DNA from: Stappia albiluteola
Lineage (GTDB): Bacteria; Pseudomonadota; Alphaproteobacteria; Rhizobiales; Stappiaceae
Direction: 5' to 3'
NCBI RefSeq assembly: GCF_014050225.1
Contig: NZ_JACFXV010000038.1
Span: forward strand, 62,001-126,000
Length of the DNA: 64,000 nt
Part shown: positions 1 through 9,543 of the stretch, in pieces
How positions within the stretch are numbered: the stretch's first letter is position 1
Layout: every line of letters starts with the position of its first letter
Made by a program: the position numbers and the translations under genes
Notes under the pieces: generated by a model
Database searches by the model: none
What the model saw: only the letters and a program-made list of their open reading frames with translations
What the model was told of the DNA's origin: nothing

Positions 1-1
1 C

Positions 2-1051
2 TTCACCGTCTCGCGCGTCTTCTTTCGCGAGGAGGGAACGCCGGACGTGGAAAACCTCTTCGCGACGATCGGCTCCGGGAGCCCGCACCTTGTCTTTGCC
101 GGTCATACGGACGTGGTTCCGGCCGGCGACGAAGAGGCCTGGTCGGCGCCGCCCTTCTCCGGCGAGATCGTCGACGGCACGCTCTACGGGCGCGGCGCCG
201 TGGACATGAAGGGCGGGATCGCCTCCTTCGCCGCGGCGGCCCTTGAGTTCGTGCGCAACCGGGGCGCCGATTTCGGCGGCACCATCTCCTTCCTCATCAC
301 CGGCGACGAGGAAGGTCCGGCGATCAACGGCACCGTCAAGCTGCTCGACTGGGCGCAAAAGGCCGGTCATCGCTTCGACGCGGCCATCGTCGGCGAACCG
401 ACGAACCCGCAGAGCCTGGGCGACGCCATCAAGATCGGCCGGCGCGGCTCGCTCTCGGGGCAATTGACGGTGACCGGCATCCAGGGCCATGTCGCCTATC
501 CGCATCTGGCGAAAAACCCTATCTCGCTGCTCCTGCGCCTGACGTCGGCTCTCGACACGCTGCAACTCGACGCTGGCAACGAACGGTTCGAACCGTCGAA
601 CCTGGAAATCGTCACGATCGACGTCGGCAATCCGGCCTTCAACGTCATCCCCCGCAAGGCGGAGGCGCGCTTCAACATCCGCTTCAACGACGAATGGACG
701 CTGGAGAGCCTGAAGGCGAAGATCGTCGAGACGCTCGACGCCGCTGCTGACGGCGCCCCCTACGAACTGGCCTTCCGCCCGGATGCGAGCCAGAGCTTCC
801 TGACGCGCGACGAACGCCTTATCGACGCCCTGTCGGTCTCCATCGAAGCGAAGACCGGACGCCGGCCGGCGCTTTCCACCGGCGGCGGCACGTCGGATGC
901 CCGCTTCATAAAGAACTACTGTCCGGTGGTGGAATTCGGCCTCGTCGGCCAGACGATGCACCAGGTCGACGAGCGCGTGGACATCCGCGATCTCGACGCG
1001 CTTGCCGCCATTTACGGCGACTTCCTCGAGCGGTATTTCCCGCAAGGCTGA
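2..1051 (+). CDS. dapE: Succinyl-diaminopimelate desuccinylase, 3' part (5' end outside window)
   Basis: Hydrolyses N-succinyl-LL-2,6-diaminopimelate to LL-diaminopimelate and succinate in the cytoplasmic lysine/peptidoglycan pathway. The open frame runs in from base 2. It shows the M20 metallopeptidase signatures in order: AGHTDVV (first metal His), YGRGAVDMKGG (bridging Asp), TGDEEGPA (catalytic and metal Glu), a lid region, then GGTSDARF and GQTMHQVDE. About 349 residues are visible; the family is usually near 380-400, so roughly 30-50 N-terminal residues lie upstream. A small membrane protein follows after 27 bases and may be co-transcribed. The ATG-like start at base 47 is internal (GTG codon) and should not be taken as the real start. 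Confidence 0.97.
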   Translation, partial: FTVSRVFFREEGTPDVENLFATIGSGSPHLVFAGHTDVVPAGDEEAWSAPPFSGEIVDGTLYGRGAVDMKGGIASFAAAALEFVRNRGADFGGTISFLITGDEEGPAINGTVKLLDWAQKAGHRFDAAIVGEPTNPQSLGDAIKIGRRGSLSGQLTVTGIQGHVAYPHLAKNPISLLLRLTSALDTLQLDAGNERFEPSNLEIVTIDVGNPAFNVIPRKAEARFNIRFNDEWTLESLKAKIVETLDAAADGAPYELAFRPDASQSFLTRDERLIDALSVSIEAKTGRRPALSTGGGTSDARFIKNYCPVVEFGLVGQTMHQVDERVDIRDLDALAAIYGDFLERYFPQG

Positions 1052-1078
1052 TTTCTGCAGGACAGGAGTACCGGGCAG

Positions 1079-1672
1079 GTGCTGACCGGGGAAGAAATCC
1101 GACGTTCGTTTTTTGCTGCCTGGGCGCTCTTCAAGGGGCAACCCGAGGGCATGCGCGACTTCGACCTGAGCGTCACAGGCTTCTGGCGCTCCTTCCTCGT
1201 CTACTTCCTGCTGCTGCCGCCCTTCTTCCTGTCCGCGCTTGCCGAACGCAAGCTGATCTTCGAAAACGGCAGGCGATTGACCGGCGACTATACCGACGGC
1301 CTTTTCTTCACGTCACAGGCCGTCGGCGCGACCGTCGACTGGCTTCTGCTGCCAACCGTGCTGCTCGCGCTGGCCCGCCCCCTCGGCATACAGCGCGGCT
1401 ATGTGCCTTTCGTCATTGCCCGCAACTGGTCCTCCCTCGTCGCTGCCATAGCCTATACCGTTCCGGCTCTTCTCTACCTCATCGGCATCCTGTCGGCGGG
1501 ACTGATGATCTTTCTGACCTTCGTCGCCATGGTCGTGGTGCTGCGTTACCGCTACTTCATAGCCCGCGTCGCCCTCGACGCTCCGGTCGGACTTGCAGTC
1601 GGCGTTGTCGCGCTCGACTTCCTGCTCAGCGTCATGATCGGTGTGATGCTGAGCCGCATCACCGGCATCTGA
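1079..1672 (+). CDS. Conserved hypothetical integral membrane protein
   Basis: A 197-residue protein that starts with GTG behind a GGACAGGAG Shine-Dalgarno-like stretch. It has about four or five hydrophobic segments: near residues 37-53 (FLVYFLLLPPFFLSAL), 83-98, 120-140, 140-155 and 170-190. No catalytic motif is visible. It sits 27 bases after dapE on the same strand, so co-transcription is likely. I do not recognise a characterised family; it resembles the small polytopic proteins found beside dapE in rhizobial genomes, but that is a recollection of context, not a functional assignment. Confidence 0.75.
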   Translation: MLTGEEIRRSFFAAWALFKGQPEGMRDFDLSVTGFWRSFLVYFLLLPPFFLSALAERKLIFENGRRLTGDYTDGLFFTSQAVGATVDWLLLPTVLLALARPLGIQRGYVPFVIARNWSSLVAAIAYTVPALLYLIGILSAGLMIFLTFVAMVVVLRYRYFIARVALDAPVGLAVGVVALDFLLSVMIGVMLSRITGI

Positions 1673-1835
1673 ACTGGCATCTGATCGGATTTTTCGCTCC
1701 TGCCGCGCTTCGCGTTCCTTCGCCAATGCGGGAATACTACGGATCAAAAAGCCCTTGAGCCGGCTCTCGCCTTGCCAATACGATCTATCCCGCAAGAAGG
1801 GTGATGATCGATAAAGACCTCGCGGGAGAAAGGCC

Positions 1836-2717
1836 ATGTCGACTACCGAGACCAACGGCTCGGACGGAGCGCCGCCGCCGGCCGCCACGCCCCGCATTGA
1901 TCCCACGAGGGTCAATGCCGTCACCTTCAACGCCATCGTCGATGCGCTTGCCGCGGGGATGCGGGACTTTCGCACCGCGCCCACCTACGGCATCTTCTTC
2001 GGCGCCGTCTTCACCTTCGGCGGCATCCTCGTCGTGCTGACCGCCGCCGCGCTGAAGATCGGCTATCTCAGCTATCCGCTCGCCATCGCCTTCGGCATGA
2101 TCGGCCCGTTTGCCGCCGTCGGCCTTTACGAGGTCAGCCGCCGGCTTGAAAGGAACATCCCCCTCGACTGGCCGGGCGTCCTCGGCGTCATCTGGGCGCA
2201 GCGCAAGCGCGAGCTGGCCTGGATGGCCTTCGTCGTCCTCTTCATCCAGATCATGTGGATGTACCAGGTGCGCCTGCTTCTGGCGCTGTTCCTCGGCTTC
2301 CAGTCCTTTGCCAGCTTCGGCGACTTTCTCCAGGTGGTCGTCACCACCCCGGAAGGGATCACCTTCCTCATCGTCGGCAACCTTGTCGGCGCCGCGCTCT
2401 CCATCATCCTCTTCTCGCTGACGGTCGTTTCCTTCCCGATGCTGCTCGACCGGGACGTCGACTTCATCACCGCGATGATCACCAGCGTGCGTTCGGTCGT
2501 CACCAGCCCCAGGGCGATGATCGGCTGGGCGTTGGTCGTCACCATCACGCTGGTCCTGTCGATGCTGCCGCTGTTTCTCGGCCTGCTCGTGACCCTGCCC
2601 GTGCTCGGCCACACGACCTGGCATCTCTATCGCCGGCTCGTGCCCCCGCAGGAAGTCCTGGCCGGCCCTCAGCCGGAAGCGTCGTCCTCGGGATCCTCGG
2701 ACGGCGATCCGGCCTGA
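1836..2717 (+). CDS. DUF2189 family membrane protein
   Basis: A 293-residue polytopic protein with a Pro/Ala-rich N-terminal tail, then [12 protein letters not shown], which is typical of the start of the DUF2189 domain. About six membrane helices follow, near residues 50-70, 75-95, 130-150, 175-200, 230-250 and 250-270. The start is supported by GGGAGAAAGG just upstream. Function is unknown for the family. Its 3' end overlaps the 3' end of convergent truA by 49 bases, so the last roughly 16 codons of both genes use the same DNA in opposite strands. Confidence 0.8.
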   Translation: MSTTETNGSDGAPPPAATPRIDPTRVNAVTFNAIVDALAAGMRDFRTAPTYGIFFGAVFTFGGILVVLTAAALKIGYLSYPLAIAFGMIGPFAAVGLYEVSRRLERNIPLDWPGVLGVIWAQRKRELAWMAFVVLFIQIMWMYQVRLLLALFLGFQSFASFGDFLQVVVTTPEGITFLIVGNLVGAALSIILFSLTVVSFPMLLDRDVDFITAMITSVRSVVTSPRAMIGWALVVTITLVLSMLPLFLGLLVTLPVLGHTTWHLYRRLVPPQEVLAGPQPEASSSGSSDGDPA

Positions 2718-3514
2718 GCGCCGCCGCGCAGCGCGCCATAGGCGGCAAGAGCCGCCAGATCATCCTCGGCCGGACGATAGTCGACCTGCGTGAGGTAAAG
2801 CCCGTCCGCCGGCGCCACGGGACCGCAGGCCTTGCGGTCGCGCGCGGCAAGCGCCGCCCGAACGTCCTCCACGTCCCAGCGTCCCTCGCCCACCAGCTTC
2901 AGGGTGCCCACCATCGAGCGGACCTGATTGTGCAGGAAGGAGCGTGACGAGCATTCCGCGAGGATCACCTCGCCCTCGCGCCAGACCACAAAACGCTCCA
3001 GCGTCTTCACCGGGCTCTTCGCCTGGCAGCGGGTGTGGCGGAACGTGGTGAAGTCGTGGTGGCCGACCAGAACCTTCGCCGCCTCGTTCATCGCCGCCGC
3101 GTCCAGCCGGTCCTTTTTCACGTGCCAGGCAAGGCCCTTCTCGTGGGTCAAGGGCGGCAGGCGATTGACGATCCGATAGCGATAATGGCGACGGATCGCG
3201 GAGAAGCGGGAATCGAAGCCCTCATGCATTCTTTCCGCCGCAAGGATTGCCACCGGATCCGGCTGGCAATGGAAATTCAGCGCGTTCATAACCGTTTCGG
3301 CCGGCCAGTCGCGTTCCAGATCGACATGGGCCACCTGGCCCAGCGCATGCACGCCGGAATCGGTGCGTCCCGCGCCGCCGATCGTCACGGTTTCACCGCT
3401 GAAGGCCTTGATCGCCCGCTCCAGCACTCCTTGCACGGTCGGGCCATTGTCCTGCCGCTGCCAGCCGACGAAGGGCCGGCCGTCATATTCCACCGTCAGC
3501 TTGTAGCGTGGCAT
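2669..3514 (-). CDS. truA: tRNA pseudouridine(38-40) synthase TruA
   Basis: Isomerises uridines 38-40 in the anticodon arm of tRNAs. The 281-residue protein begins [12 protein letters not shown] and carries the catalytic motif GRTDSGVHA with Asp52. The family core is followed by a short acidic tail (SPSEDPEDD), which is encoded where the gene overlaps the convergent DUF2189 gene. It is the last gene of a leftward run def-marC-fmt-GNAT-truA, 12 bases after the GNAT gene, so it is probably co-transcribed with translation-initiation functions. Confidence 0.96.
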   Translation of the reverse strand: MPRYKLTVEYDGRPFVGWQRQDNGPTVQGVLERAIKAFSGETVTIGGAGRTDSGVHALGQVAHVDLERDWPAETVMNALNFHCQPDPVAILAAERMHEGFDSRFSAIRRHYRYRIVNRLPPLTHEKGLAWHVKKDRLDAAAMNEAAKVLVGHHDFTTFRHTRCQAKSPVKTLERFVVWREGEVILAECSSRSFLHNQVRSMVGTLKLVGEGRWDVEDVRAALAARDRKACGPVAPADGLYLTQVDYRPAEDDLAALAAYGALRGGAQAGSPSEDPEDDASG

Positions 3515-3526
3515 TGCGGGGTGTCT

Positions 3527-4066
3527 TTACTCGAAGGCCTCGAAGGGCGTGGCGAAGGTCACCTCCACCGGAAGGTCTGTGAGCGCGGCCTCCGAAAGGG
3601 CCAGCGCCATGAAGGCATCGCCCGCATAAGGCGCCTTGACGAGCCGCGCAAGGCCCGCATCGAAGCCGAAGCGGGGATAATAGGCGGGATCGCCGAGCAC
3701 GAGGATCAGGTCCTCGTCTTTTTCCTTCAGGTCCTCGATCACCTGGCGGATCAGCTTGCTGCCGATGCCGGAGCGCTGGAGGTCGGGCAGAACCGAAACC
3801 GGCGCAAGGCAGGTAATCGCCAGCCGGTGACCCTGTCCCGCGCCGGTCACCCGGCTTGCCGCCGCATGGCCGACCATCCTGCCCGTCGCATCTTCGGCAA
3901 CGTAATCGACGACCAGGGCGCCACAGTCGCGAAGCCGGTCCACGAGATCGGCTTCCACCGGCTGGCCGAAAGCCGCTGAGACGACCGCATGGATCGCCCG
4001 CCGGTCGGAAGGATTGGCCTCGCGAACGCGAATATCGCCCTTGCCGTCAATGATGCTGGACCTCAT
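3527..4066 (-). CDS. GNAT-family N-acetyltransferase (YhbS-like)
   Basis: A 179-residue acyl-CoA-dependent acetyltransferase. The GNAT fold is visible: IRVREANPSDRRAI at the start, the beta4 strand HRLAITCLAPVSVLP, and the CoA pyrophosphate loop LQRSGIGSKLI. A YYPRFGFD motif follows, which is characteristic of YhbS-type proteins. The substrate is unknown. It lies between fmt (72 bases) and truA (12 bases) on the same strand, so it is probably expressed with them. That context does not by itself prove a tRNA or protein substrate. Confidence 0.88.
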   Translation of the reverse strand: MRSSIIDGKGDIRVREANPSDRRAIHAVVSAAFGQPVEADLVDRLRDCGALVVDYVAEDATGRMVGHAAASRVTGAGQGHRLAITCLAPVSVLPDLQRSGIGSKLIRQVIEDLKEKDEDLILVLGDPAYYPRFGFDAGLARLVKAPYAGDAFMALALSEAALTDLPVEVTFATPFEAFE

Positions 4067-4138
4067 CTCGGTGCCGTTCCCCCTTGTCTCGACTTTGCAT
4101 TCTGGGCGGCAGGCGGGCGCGGGCGCAAGCCCCGTAAA

Positions 4139-5071
4139 TCAATCGAGCCGTGCGCCGGGTCCGATCGCGGCGCCGCGCTGGAATTCCTGCGCGCTCATCG
4201 GCTTCTTGCCGGCCCGCTGCACCTGGACGAGGCGCACGCCCCCCTCCCCGCAGGCGACCGTGAGATCGGCGTCCAGCACCGTTCCCGCCGCGCCGGCACC
4301 TTCGGCGAGGGCCGAGCGCAGCACCTTCACCCGTTCCCGTTTGCCGCCGATCGTCATTTCGCACCAGGCGCCGGGAAAGGGCGAGAGGCCGCGGATGTGA
4401 TTGTGAACGTCCTTTGCCGATTTCGACCAGTCGATGCGCGTTTCGGCCTTTTCCAGCTTGCGCGCATAGGTGACGCCTTCCTCCGCCTGCGGCGTCTCGC
4501 CGAGGCCGCCGCGCGAAAGGGCCGCGAGCGCGCGCACCATCAGGTCGCCGCCGAGGGCGGAGAGGCGGTCATGCAGGTCGCCCGCCGTCATGTCGGGCGA
4601 GATCTCCACCCGTTCGGCCATGCAGACGGGGCCGGTATCGAGCCCCTCCTCCATGCGCATCACCTCCACCGCGGTCTCCCTGTCGCCGGCCATGATCGCC
4701 CGGTTGATGGGAGCGGCCCCACGCCAGCGCGGCAGCAGCGAGGCGTGCAGATTGAGGCAGCCATGGCGCGGCGCGTCGAGGATTGCCTTGGGCAGCAGCA
4801 GTCCGTAGGCGACCACCACCGCCACGTCCGCATCGAAGGACGCGAAGCGCTCCTGCTCCTCGGCGCCCTTCAGCGACTTCGGGGTGAACACGGGGATGCC
4901 GAGCGTTTCCGCCGCCTGATGTACCGGAGAGGGTCTCAACTCCATGCCGCGTCCCGCCGGCCTCGGCGGCTGCGAATAGCAGGCGGCGACGTCATAGCCC
5001 TGGCCGACGATCTCCATGAGTGTCGGCACGGAAAACTCCGGCGTTCCCATGAATATCACGCGCAACGTCAT
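4139..5071 (-). CDS. fmt: Methionyl-tRNA formyltransferase
   Basis: Transfers a formyl group from 10-formyl-tetrahydrofolate to Met-tRNA(fMet) for translation initiation. The 310-residue protein has the N-terminal formyltransferase fold with the catalytic triad Asn107, His109 ([17 protein letters not shown]) and Asp145 (EEGLDTGPV). The C-terminal tRNA-binding domain follows from about residue 205. Length is normal. The usual def-fmt pair is split here by a marC-type gene: the order in transcription is def, marC, fmt, GNAT, truA, with 27 bases between marC and fmt. Confidence 0.97.
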   Translation of the reverse strand: MTLRVIFMGTPEFSVPTLMEIVGQGYDVAACYSQPPRPAGRGMELRPSPVHQAAETLGIPVFTPKSLKGAEEQERFASFDADVAVVVAYGLLLPKAILDAPRHGCLNLHASLLPRWRGAAPINRAIMAGDRETAVEVMRMEEGLDTGPVCMAERVEISPDMTAGDLHDRLSALGGDLMVRALAALSRGGLGETPQAEEGVTYARKLEKAETRIDWSKSAKDVHNHIRGLSPFPGAWCEMTIGGKRERVKVLRSALAEGAGAAGTVLDADLTVACGEGGVRLVQVQRAGKKPMSAQEFQRGAAIGPGARLD

Positions 5072-5098
5072 TTCTGTCTCCGAAGGATATTGTTCGGC

Positions 5099-5734
5099 TC
5101 AAGTGCCCAGTCCCGGCCAGAGGGATTTCAGGCTTGCCGTCATCATCTCCAGGGCGATCGCCGCCAGGATCATGCCCATGAGCCGGCTCATGATGCTTGT
5201 CGCGGTCTGGCCCATCAGCCGGCCGATCGCCGGTCCTGCCAGGAAGACGGCGCCAAGCAGCACGACTGCCGCCGCAATCGCCAGGATCAGCGCCAGTTCC
5301 ATCGCCCCGCCCGTTGCCTGATGGCGGAAGATGATGATGGTGGAGATCGTACCCGGTCCGAGCAGAATGGGCACGGTCAGCGGATAGACGCCGGGGTTGT
5401 CCTGTGCCGCGTGATGCGCCTGCTCGGCGCCCGTCCCGGCATGCGTCGAGCTTTGCGAGCCGTGCAGCATGGACAGTGCGATCAGCAGGATCAGCAGGCC
5501 GCCGGCAAGGCGGAAATCCTGGATGCCGATGCCGAAGAGGCGCAGGATCGCCTCGCCGGCGAAGAACACGATCGCCGAGCCGGCGGCCAGTCCGGCGAAC
5601 ACCGTCAGCGCGACGGCACGCTTGCCGGCCTCATCGCGGTCATCCGTGAGCGAGAGAAATACGGGAAGGTTGGCGATCGGGTTCATGATCGCGAATAGCG
5701 CAGCGAAAACCTTCAGGAAAAAGCCTGCATCCAT
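5099..5734 (-). CDS. MarC family integral membrane protein
   Basis: A 211-residue inner-membrane protein with about six helices. It opens with FLKVFAALFAIMNPIANLPVFL, the diagnostic MarC-family start (Asn-Pro in helix 1), and has the second-half signature VPILLGPGTISTII. Family function is unsettled; it was once linked to multiple antibiotic resistance, a role later disputed for E. coli MarC. It sits between def (42 bases) and fmt (27 bases) on the same strand, an unusual insertion into a widely conserved pair. Confidence 0.92.
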   Translation of the reverse strand: MDAGFFLKVFAALFAIMNPIANLPVFLSLTDDRDEAGKRAVALTVFAGLAAGSAIVFFAGEAILRLFGIGIQDFRLAGGLLILLIALSMLHGSQSSTHAGTGAEQAHHAAQDNPGVYPLTVPILLGPGTISTIIIFRHQATGGAMELALILAIAAAVVLLGAVFLAGPAIGRLMGQTATSIMSRLMGMILAAIALEMMTASLKSLWPGLGT

Positions 5735-5776
5735 CGCGCCTTGCTCCCCGTTTGCCGGCTCGTCCGGACGGCCCGC

Positions 5777-6295
5777 TCAGCCCTTCTCCGCGAGACGCGC
5801 CTGCTTCTGGAACTTTTTCACCACCCGGTCGCGCTTGAGCTTCGACAGATAGTCGATGAAGAGCACGCCGTTGAGGTGATCGATCTCATGCTGCAGGCAG
5901 GTCGCAAGCAGCCCGTCGGCTTCGATCTCGCGCTCGTTGCCCTCCCGGTCGAGGAAGCGCACGCCGATACGCGCCGGCCGCTCCACATCCTCGTAATATT
6001 CGGGAATGGAAAGGCAGCCCTCCTGATAGGTGGACAATTCATCCGACGCGAAGACGATCTCCGGATTGATGACCACCATCGGCGCCTTCGGCTGGTCTTC
6101 CTTGGCGCAATCGAGCACGAGAACCCGCTTGGGCACGCCGATCTGGATGGCGGCCAGTCCGATACCGGGCGCTTCGTACATCGTCTCCAGCATGTCGTCG
6201 GCGAGCGCCCGCACGGCGTCATCCACCTTGGCAATGGGCTCGCTCACGACACGCAGCCGCTGATCGGGAAGGATGATGATGTCACGCTTTGTCAT
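5777..6295 (-). CDS. def: Peptide deformylase
   Basis: Removes the formyl group from nascent N-terminal formyl-methionine. I chose the ATG that gives [14 protein letters not shown] (172 residues), because upstream codons do not match the family. All three motifs are present: [10 protein letters not shown] (residues 44-53), EGCLSIPE with metal ligand Cys94, and QHEIDHLNG with metal ligands His136 and His140 and catalytic Glu137. It is first in the leftward def-marC-fmt-GNAT-truA operon and divergent from rmuC. Confidence 0.97.
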   Translation of the reverse strand: MTKRDIIILPDQRLRVVSEPIAKVDDAVRALADDMLETMYEAPGIGLAAIQIGVPKRVLVLDCAKEDQPKAPMVVINPEIVFASDELSTYQEGCLSIPEYYEDVERPARIGVRFLDREGNEREIEADGLLATCLQHEIDHLNGVLFIDYLSKLKRDRVVKKFQKQARLAEKG

Positions 6296-6413
6296 GCAGC
6301 CTGAGATATGGGATGCATCGGACAAGGTCAATCCATGTCTTTCCAAGGAATTCTGCCGCTATACCCGGGGCGGTGGATTCCGGGGCCTCGTAAAATGTTC
6401 TATATTTGTTTCG
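6296..6413. promoter_or_regulatory. Divergent def / rmuC intergenic region
   Basis: A 118-base gap that must carry promoters for the leftward def operon and for rightward rmuC. The rmuC-proximal 30 bases are A/T-rich (TAAAATGTTCTATATTTG) and contain no convincing Shine-Dalgarno, so the rmuC message may have a very short leader. No exact promoter is claimed. Confidence 0.4.
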
Positions 6414-7631
6414 ATGCAGACGATTCTCTTTTACATCGGTGAAATCCCGGTCACCGTCTTTCGCGCCGGCGTTGCCTTCGGTGGCATCGCCTTTTTCATG
6501 CTGGCGACGCTTTTCATCGCCATGCTCCGGCAATCCTCGGCCCGTGCCAATGCCGAGGCCGCGGCGGCGAGCCAGACGGCGGAGATGGAGAGCCGGCTCT
6601 CCGAACTGCTGCGCGTGCAGGCGGAGATGACCGGGCGCATGCAGACCATGGCCGAGGTCTTCGGCAGCCGGCAGAGCGACATGATGCGCTCCGTCAACGA
6701 ACGCCTCGACGGCATGGGCCACAAGCTCGGCCAGACCATGGCGGACACGACGAAGAACACCCATGAGGGCCTGCGCCAGCTGCACGAACGGCTGGCGGTG
6801 ATCGACCGCGCCCAGCGCAATATCACCGATCTTTCCGGCCAGGTGGTGGAGCTGCAATCGATCCTCTCCAACAAGCAAACGCGCGGTGCCTTCGGCCAGG
6901 GGCGGATGGAGACCATCATCCGCGACGCCCTTCCGTCCAACGCCTATTCCTTCCAGGCAACGCTCTCCAACAACAACCGGCCGGACTGTCTCGTGACAAT
7001 GCCGAACGGCACACCGCCGCTGGTCATTGACGCGAAATTTCCCCTGGAAGCCTACAATCTCATCCGCAATGCCAAGCTTGCCGAAGAGGCAAAGCAGGCC
7101 CAGGCACAGTTCCGCCGCGACGTGACCAAGCATATCCAGGACATCAAGGAGCGCTATTTCATCAGCGGCGAAACGCAGGACACCGCCTTTCTCTTCGTGC
7201 CGTCGGAAAGCGTCTTCGCCGAGATCCACGAGAATTTCGAAGACATCGTGCAAAAGGCGCATCGCCTGCGCGTCGTTCTCGTCTCGCCCTCGCTTCTTAT
7301 GCTGTCCATTCAGGTTATCCAGGCACTGCTGAAGGATGCGCGGATGCGCGAGCAGGCGCATCTCATCCAGGCCGAAGTCGGCCGCCTTGCCGAGGACGTG
7401 AACCGGCTCGACGATCGCGTTCGCAAGCTGCAGAGCCATTTTTCGCGTACAGCGCGCGACATTGACGATATCCTCATTTCTACGGACAAGATTGTGAAGC
7501 GGGGCCGCAATATCGGCGAGCTTGACCTTGGCGAGGAAATCGAAGCCAAGACTGCCCGGTCAGGCTCGCTCCAGGCTGCCGACAAGCCATATCTTGCGCC
7601 CCGCCCCGAGCAGGCGCGCATTGTGGAATAA
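6414..7631 (+). CDS. rmuC: DNA recombination protein RmuC
   Basis: An RmuC-family protein, thought to limit inversions at short inverted repeats; a nuclease function is predicted from its PD-(D/E)XK-like fold. The chosen start MQTILFYIGE gives 405 residues. The order is an N-terminal membrane anchor (residues about 15-38), a long coiled-coil region to about residue 170, and the RmuC core from RGAFGQGRMETIIRDALP through VIDAKFPLEAYN to the SPSLLMLSIQVIQALLKD helix. In-frame codons continue upstream to 6273 but overlap def and do not look like RmuC. Confidence 0.93.
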   Translation: MQTILFYIGEIPVTVFRAGVAFGGIAFFMLATLFIAMLRQSSARANAEAAAASQTAEMESRLSELLRVQAEMTGRMQTMAEVFGSRQSDMMRSVNERLDGMGHKLGQTMADTTKNTHEGLRQLHERLAVIDRAQRNITDLSGQVVELQSILSNKQTRGAFGQGRMETIIRDALPSNAYSFQATLSNNNRPDCLVTMPNGTPPLVIDAKFPLEAYNLIRNAKLAEEAKQAQAQFRRDVTKHIQDIKERYFISGETQDTAFLFVPSESVFAEIHENFEDIVQKAHRLRVVLVSPSLLMLSIQVIQALLKDARMREQAHLIQAEVGRLAEDVNRLDDRVRKLQSHFSRTARDIDDILISTDKIVKRGRNIGELDLGEEIEAKTARSGSLQAADKPYLAPRPEQARIVE

Positions 7632-7661
7632 AATCTGATCGAGACATTAGCCGGAGGGGTC

Positions 7662-8606
7662 ATGGCCATTCTCGTCGCCGTCAAGGGCTGGGATCCCGCT
7701 CCCTGGGTGGAGCGGATGCGGGCTAGATTGCCAGGCCGCGACATCCGTGCCTGGCCGGAGGACGCCGGCAGCGGCGGCGATATCGATTATGTGCTTGCCT
7801 GGAAGGCTCCCGCAGAACTGTTCTCCGGCCTCGGCAATCTGAAGGTCATCTTCTCGCTCGGCGCCGGCGTCGATCATTTGCCCCCGGTCGACCGGCATCA
7901 AGACATACCGGTCGTCCGCGTGGTCGATCCCGACCTCACCGACCGTATGACCGAATGGGTGGTCATGCAGGTGCTCCTGCACCACCGTCAGCATCTTGCC
8001 TACGCCGCACAACAGGAGCAAAAACGCTGGCGCGATCTGCCGCAGCCGGCGGCGAAGGACGTGCGGGTCGGCATTCTGGGGCTCGGCGTGCTGGGACAGG
8101 CTTCGGCCCTGGCGCTCGCCTCTTTGGGCTTCAAGGTGGCCGGCTGGGCGCGCTCCCGGAAGCAGATTACCGGTGTCGAATGCTTTGCCGGCAACGATCA
8201 GCTCGACGCCTTCCTGCGGCGCACGGATATCCTCGTCAACCTGCTGCCGCTGACGAACGAGACGCGGCATTTCGTGGATTACGCATTCCTGGGCAAGCTT
8301 GCCCGCGACGGAGCGCTCGGCGGGCCGGTTTTCATCAATGCCGGGCGCGGCGCCACGCAGGTCGAGAGCGATCTTCAGCTCGCCCTGACCGACGGCACCC
8401 TGAAGGCTGCAAGCCTCGACGTCTTCGAACACGAGCCGCTTGAATCCGAAAACCCGTTCTGGGTGATGAAGAATGTCATCCTGACGCCGCATATCGCGGC
8501 CGATAGCGATCCGGAATCGCTGTCCTCCTATATCGCCGAGCAGATCATGACCTTCGAGGCTGGCGGAAAGCTTGCAAACGTCGTCGATCCGGCGACCGGC
8601 TACTGA
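7662..8606 (+). CDS. ghrA: Glyoxylate/hydroxypyruvate reductase A
   Basis: An NAD(P)H-dependent D-2-hydroxyacid dehydrogenase of the GhrA type, reducing glyoxylate to glycolate and hydroxypyruvate to D-glycerate. The 314-residue protein shows the GAGVDHLP start of the catalytic domain. It also has the dinucleotide motif ILGLGVLGQA (about residues 130-140), the substrate-binding INAGRGA, the Glu of EHEPLESE and the catalytic His of TPHIAA. A CCGGAGGGG ribosome-binding site precedes the ATG, 30 bases after rmuC. It converges on the NlpC/P60 gene with only 12 bases between stops. Confidence 0.93.
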   Translation: MAILVAVKGWDPAPWVERMRARLPGRDIRAWPEDAGSGGDIDYVLAWKAPAELFSGLGNLKVIFSLGAGVDHLPPVDRHQDIPVVRVVDPDLTDRMTEWVVMQVLLHHRQHLAYAAQQEQKRWRDLPQPAAKDVRVGILGLGVLGQASALALASLGFKVAGWARSRKQITGVECFAGNDQLDAFLRRTDILVNLLPLTNETRHFVDYAFLGKLARDGALGGPVFINAGRGATQVESDLQLALTDGTLKAASLDVFEHEPLESENPFWVMKNVILTPHIAADSDPESLSSYIAEQIMTFEAGGKLANVVDPATGY

Positions 8607-8618
8607 AGGAATTGCCCC

Positions 8619-9503
8619 TTAGCTGGCAACGAGGCGCCTGACCGTCGAGATGGCGTGCCCCTCGCGCTCCCTGATGCGGCGTGCGACATCGGCCAGCGGC
8701 TCGCTGGTCACGGCCATTGCGAAGCCGTTGGCGTGAATGAGCGTTTCCCGGTCGCGCATGATGCCGACATGCCCCTTCCAGAAGATCAGGTCGCCGCGTT
8801 CAAGCTCGGGCAGGCCGTTGCCGATATCCAGCGTCTCGCCGGCCGACGTCTCCTGCATGTCGCTGTCGCGCGGCAGCGCCATCCCGCCGGCCTGCGCGGC
8901 GAGTTGCACCAGCGCCGAACAATCGAGACCGAGCGAGGAGCGCCCGCCCCATAGGTAAGGCGTGCCGGTCAGAGCTTCCGCGACCGCGACCCAGTCCTCG
9001 ACCCTGTGTCCGGCGGGCACGAGATGACGCTCAACCACTGCAGAGCCATCCGAAAGCACCGCATAATCGAGGCCCCGCAGCGTCTGCCGATCGACGACGC
9101 TGACCAACGCGCCGAGGGACAGGATGCCCAGAGGCGGGCTCTTCAGCTCGGCGTAAGGGTAACGATACGTACGCAGCGCCATGACCCGATGCGTCGGCAG
9201 GGATAAGGCCGCAGGCCCCGCAAGCGCGGAGGCCGGCATCCAGCCGACGTAGCCGTCGGTCGCCAGTTGGCCCCAGGCCCAGCCTTCCGCGTTTTCCTCG
9301 TAGACCGTCACGGTCTCGCCGAAGAGCGCCTGGGTGTCGATCGACTTGTCCGGGCGCGGCGCGCCCTTAAGGTCGACAAGGTCGGCGGCAACGCGCCGCG
9401 TCTCCCCTTCCACGAAGCGGTCGGCCGTCACCCGCCCCTCATAGGCTTTGGCGGCAAGGTCCGGGCGGACGGGATGCAGGCGCCGGTCGAGGCTCTCGGT
9501 CAT
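8619..9503 (-). CDS. NlpC/P60 cell-wall peptidase with N-terminal SH3-like domains
   Basis: A 294-residue predicted gamma-D-glutamyl-diaminopimelate endopeptidase. Two SH3-like segments are visible (residues about 55-95, EGWAWGQLATDGYVGWM, and about 105-160). They precede the catalytic NlpC/P60 domain with Cys195 (GLDCSALVQ), His245 (KGHVGIM) and a third polar position near HANGF. No signal peptide is evident, so action may be on imported or recycled muropeptides. The ATG giving MTESLDRR was preferred to the upstream TTG. It follows the MarR gene by 40 bases and is probably in the same transcript. Confidence 0.9.
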   Translation of the reverse strand: MTESLDRRLHPVRPDLAAKAYEGRVTADRFVEGETRRVAADLVDLKGAPRPDKSIDTQALFGETVTVYEENAEGWAWGQLATDGYVGWMPASALAGPAALSLPTHRVMALRTYRYPYAELKSPPLGILSLGALVSVVDRQTLRGLDYAVLSDGSAVVERHLVPAGHRVEDWVAVAEALTGTPYLWGGRSSLGLDCSALVQLAAQAGGMALPRDSDMQETSAGETLDIGNGLPELERGDLIFWKGHVGIMRDRETLIHANGFAMAVTSEPLADVARRIREREGHAISTVRRLVAS

Positions 9504-9543
9504 CTTGTTCGATCTGTCCAAAACAATTCGATTGTATGGCCTG

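Noticed and set aside
1785-2624. Long minus-strand frame opposite the DUF2189 gene
   Set aside because: Composition is Glu/Asp/His/Arg-rich, typical of antisense shadow in GC-rich DNA, with no family signature; the plus-strand protein is a clear membrane protein.
3989-5698. Long plus-strand frame across fmt and marC
   Set aside because: Arg/His/Gly-rich shadow; fmt and marC on the opposite strand carry all diagnostic motifs.
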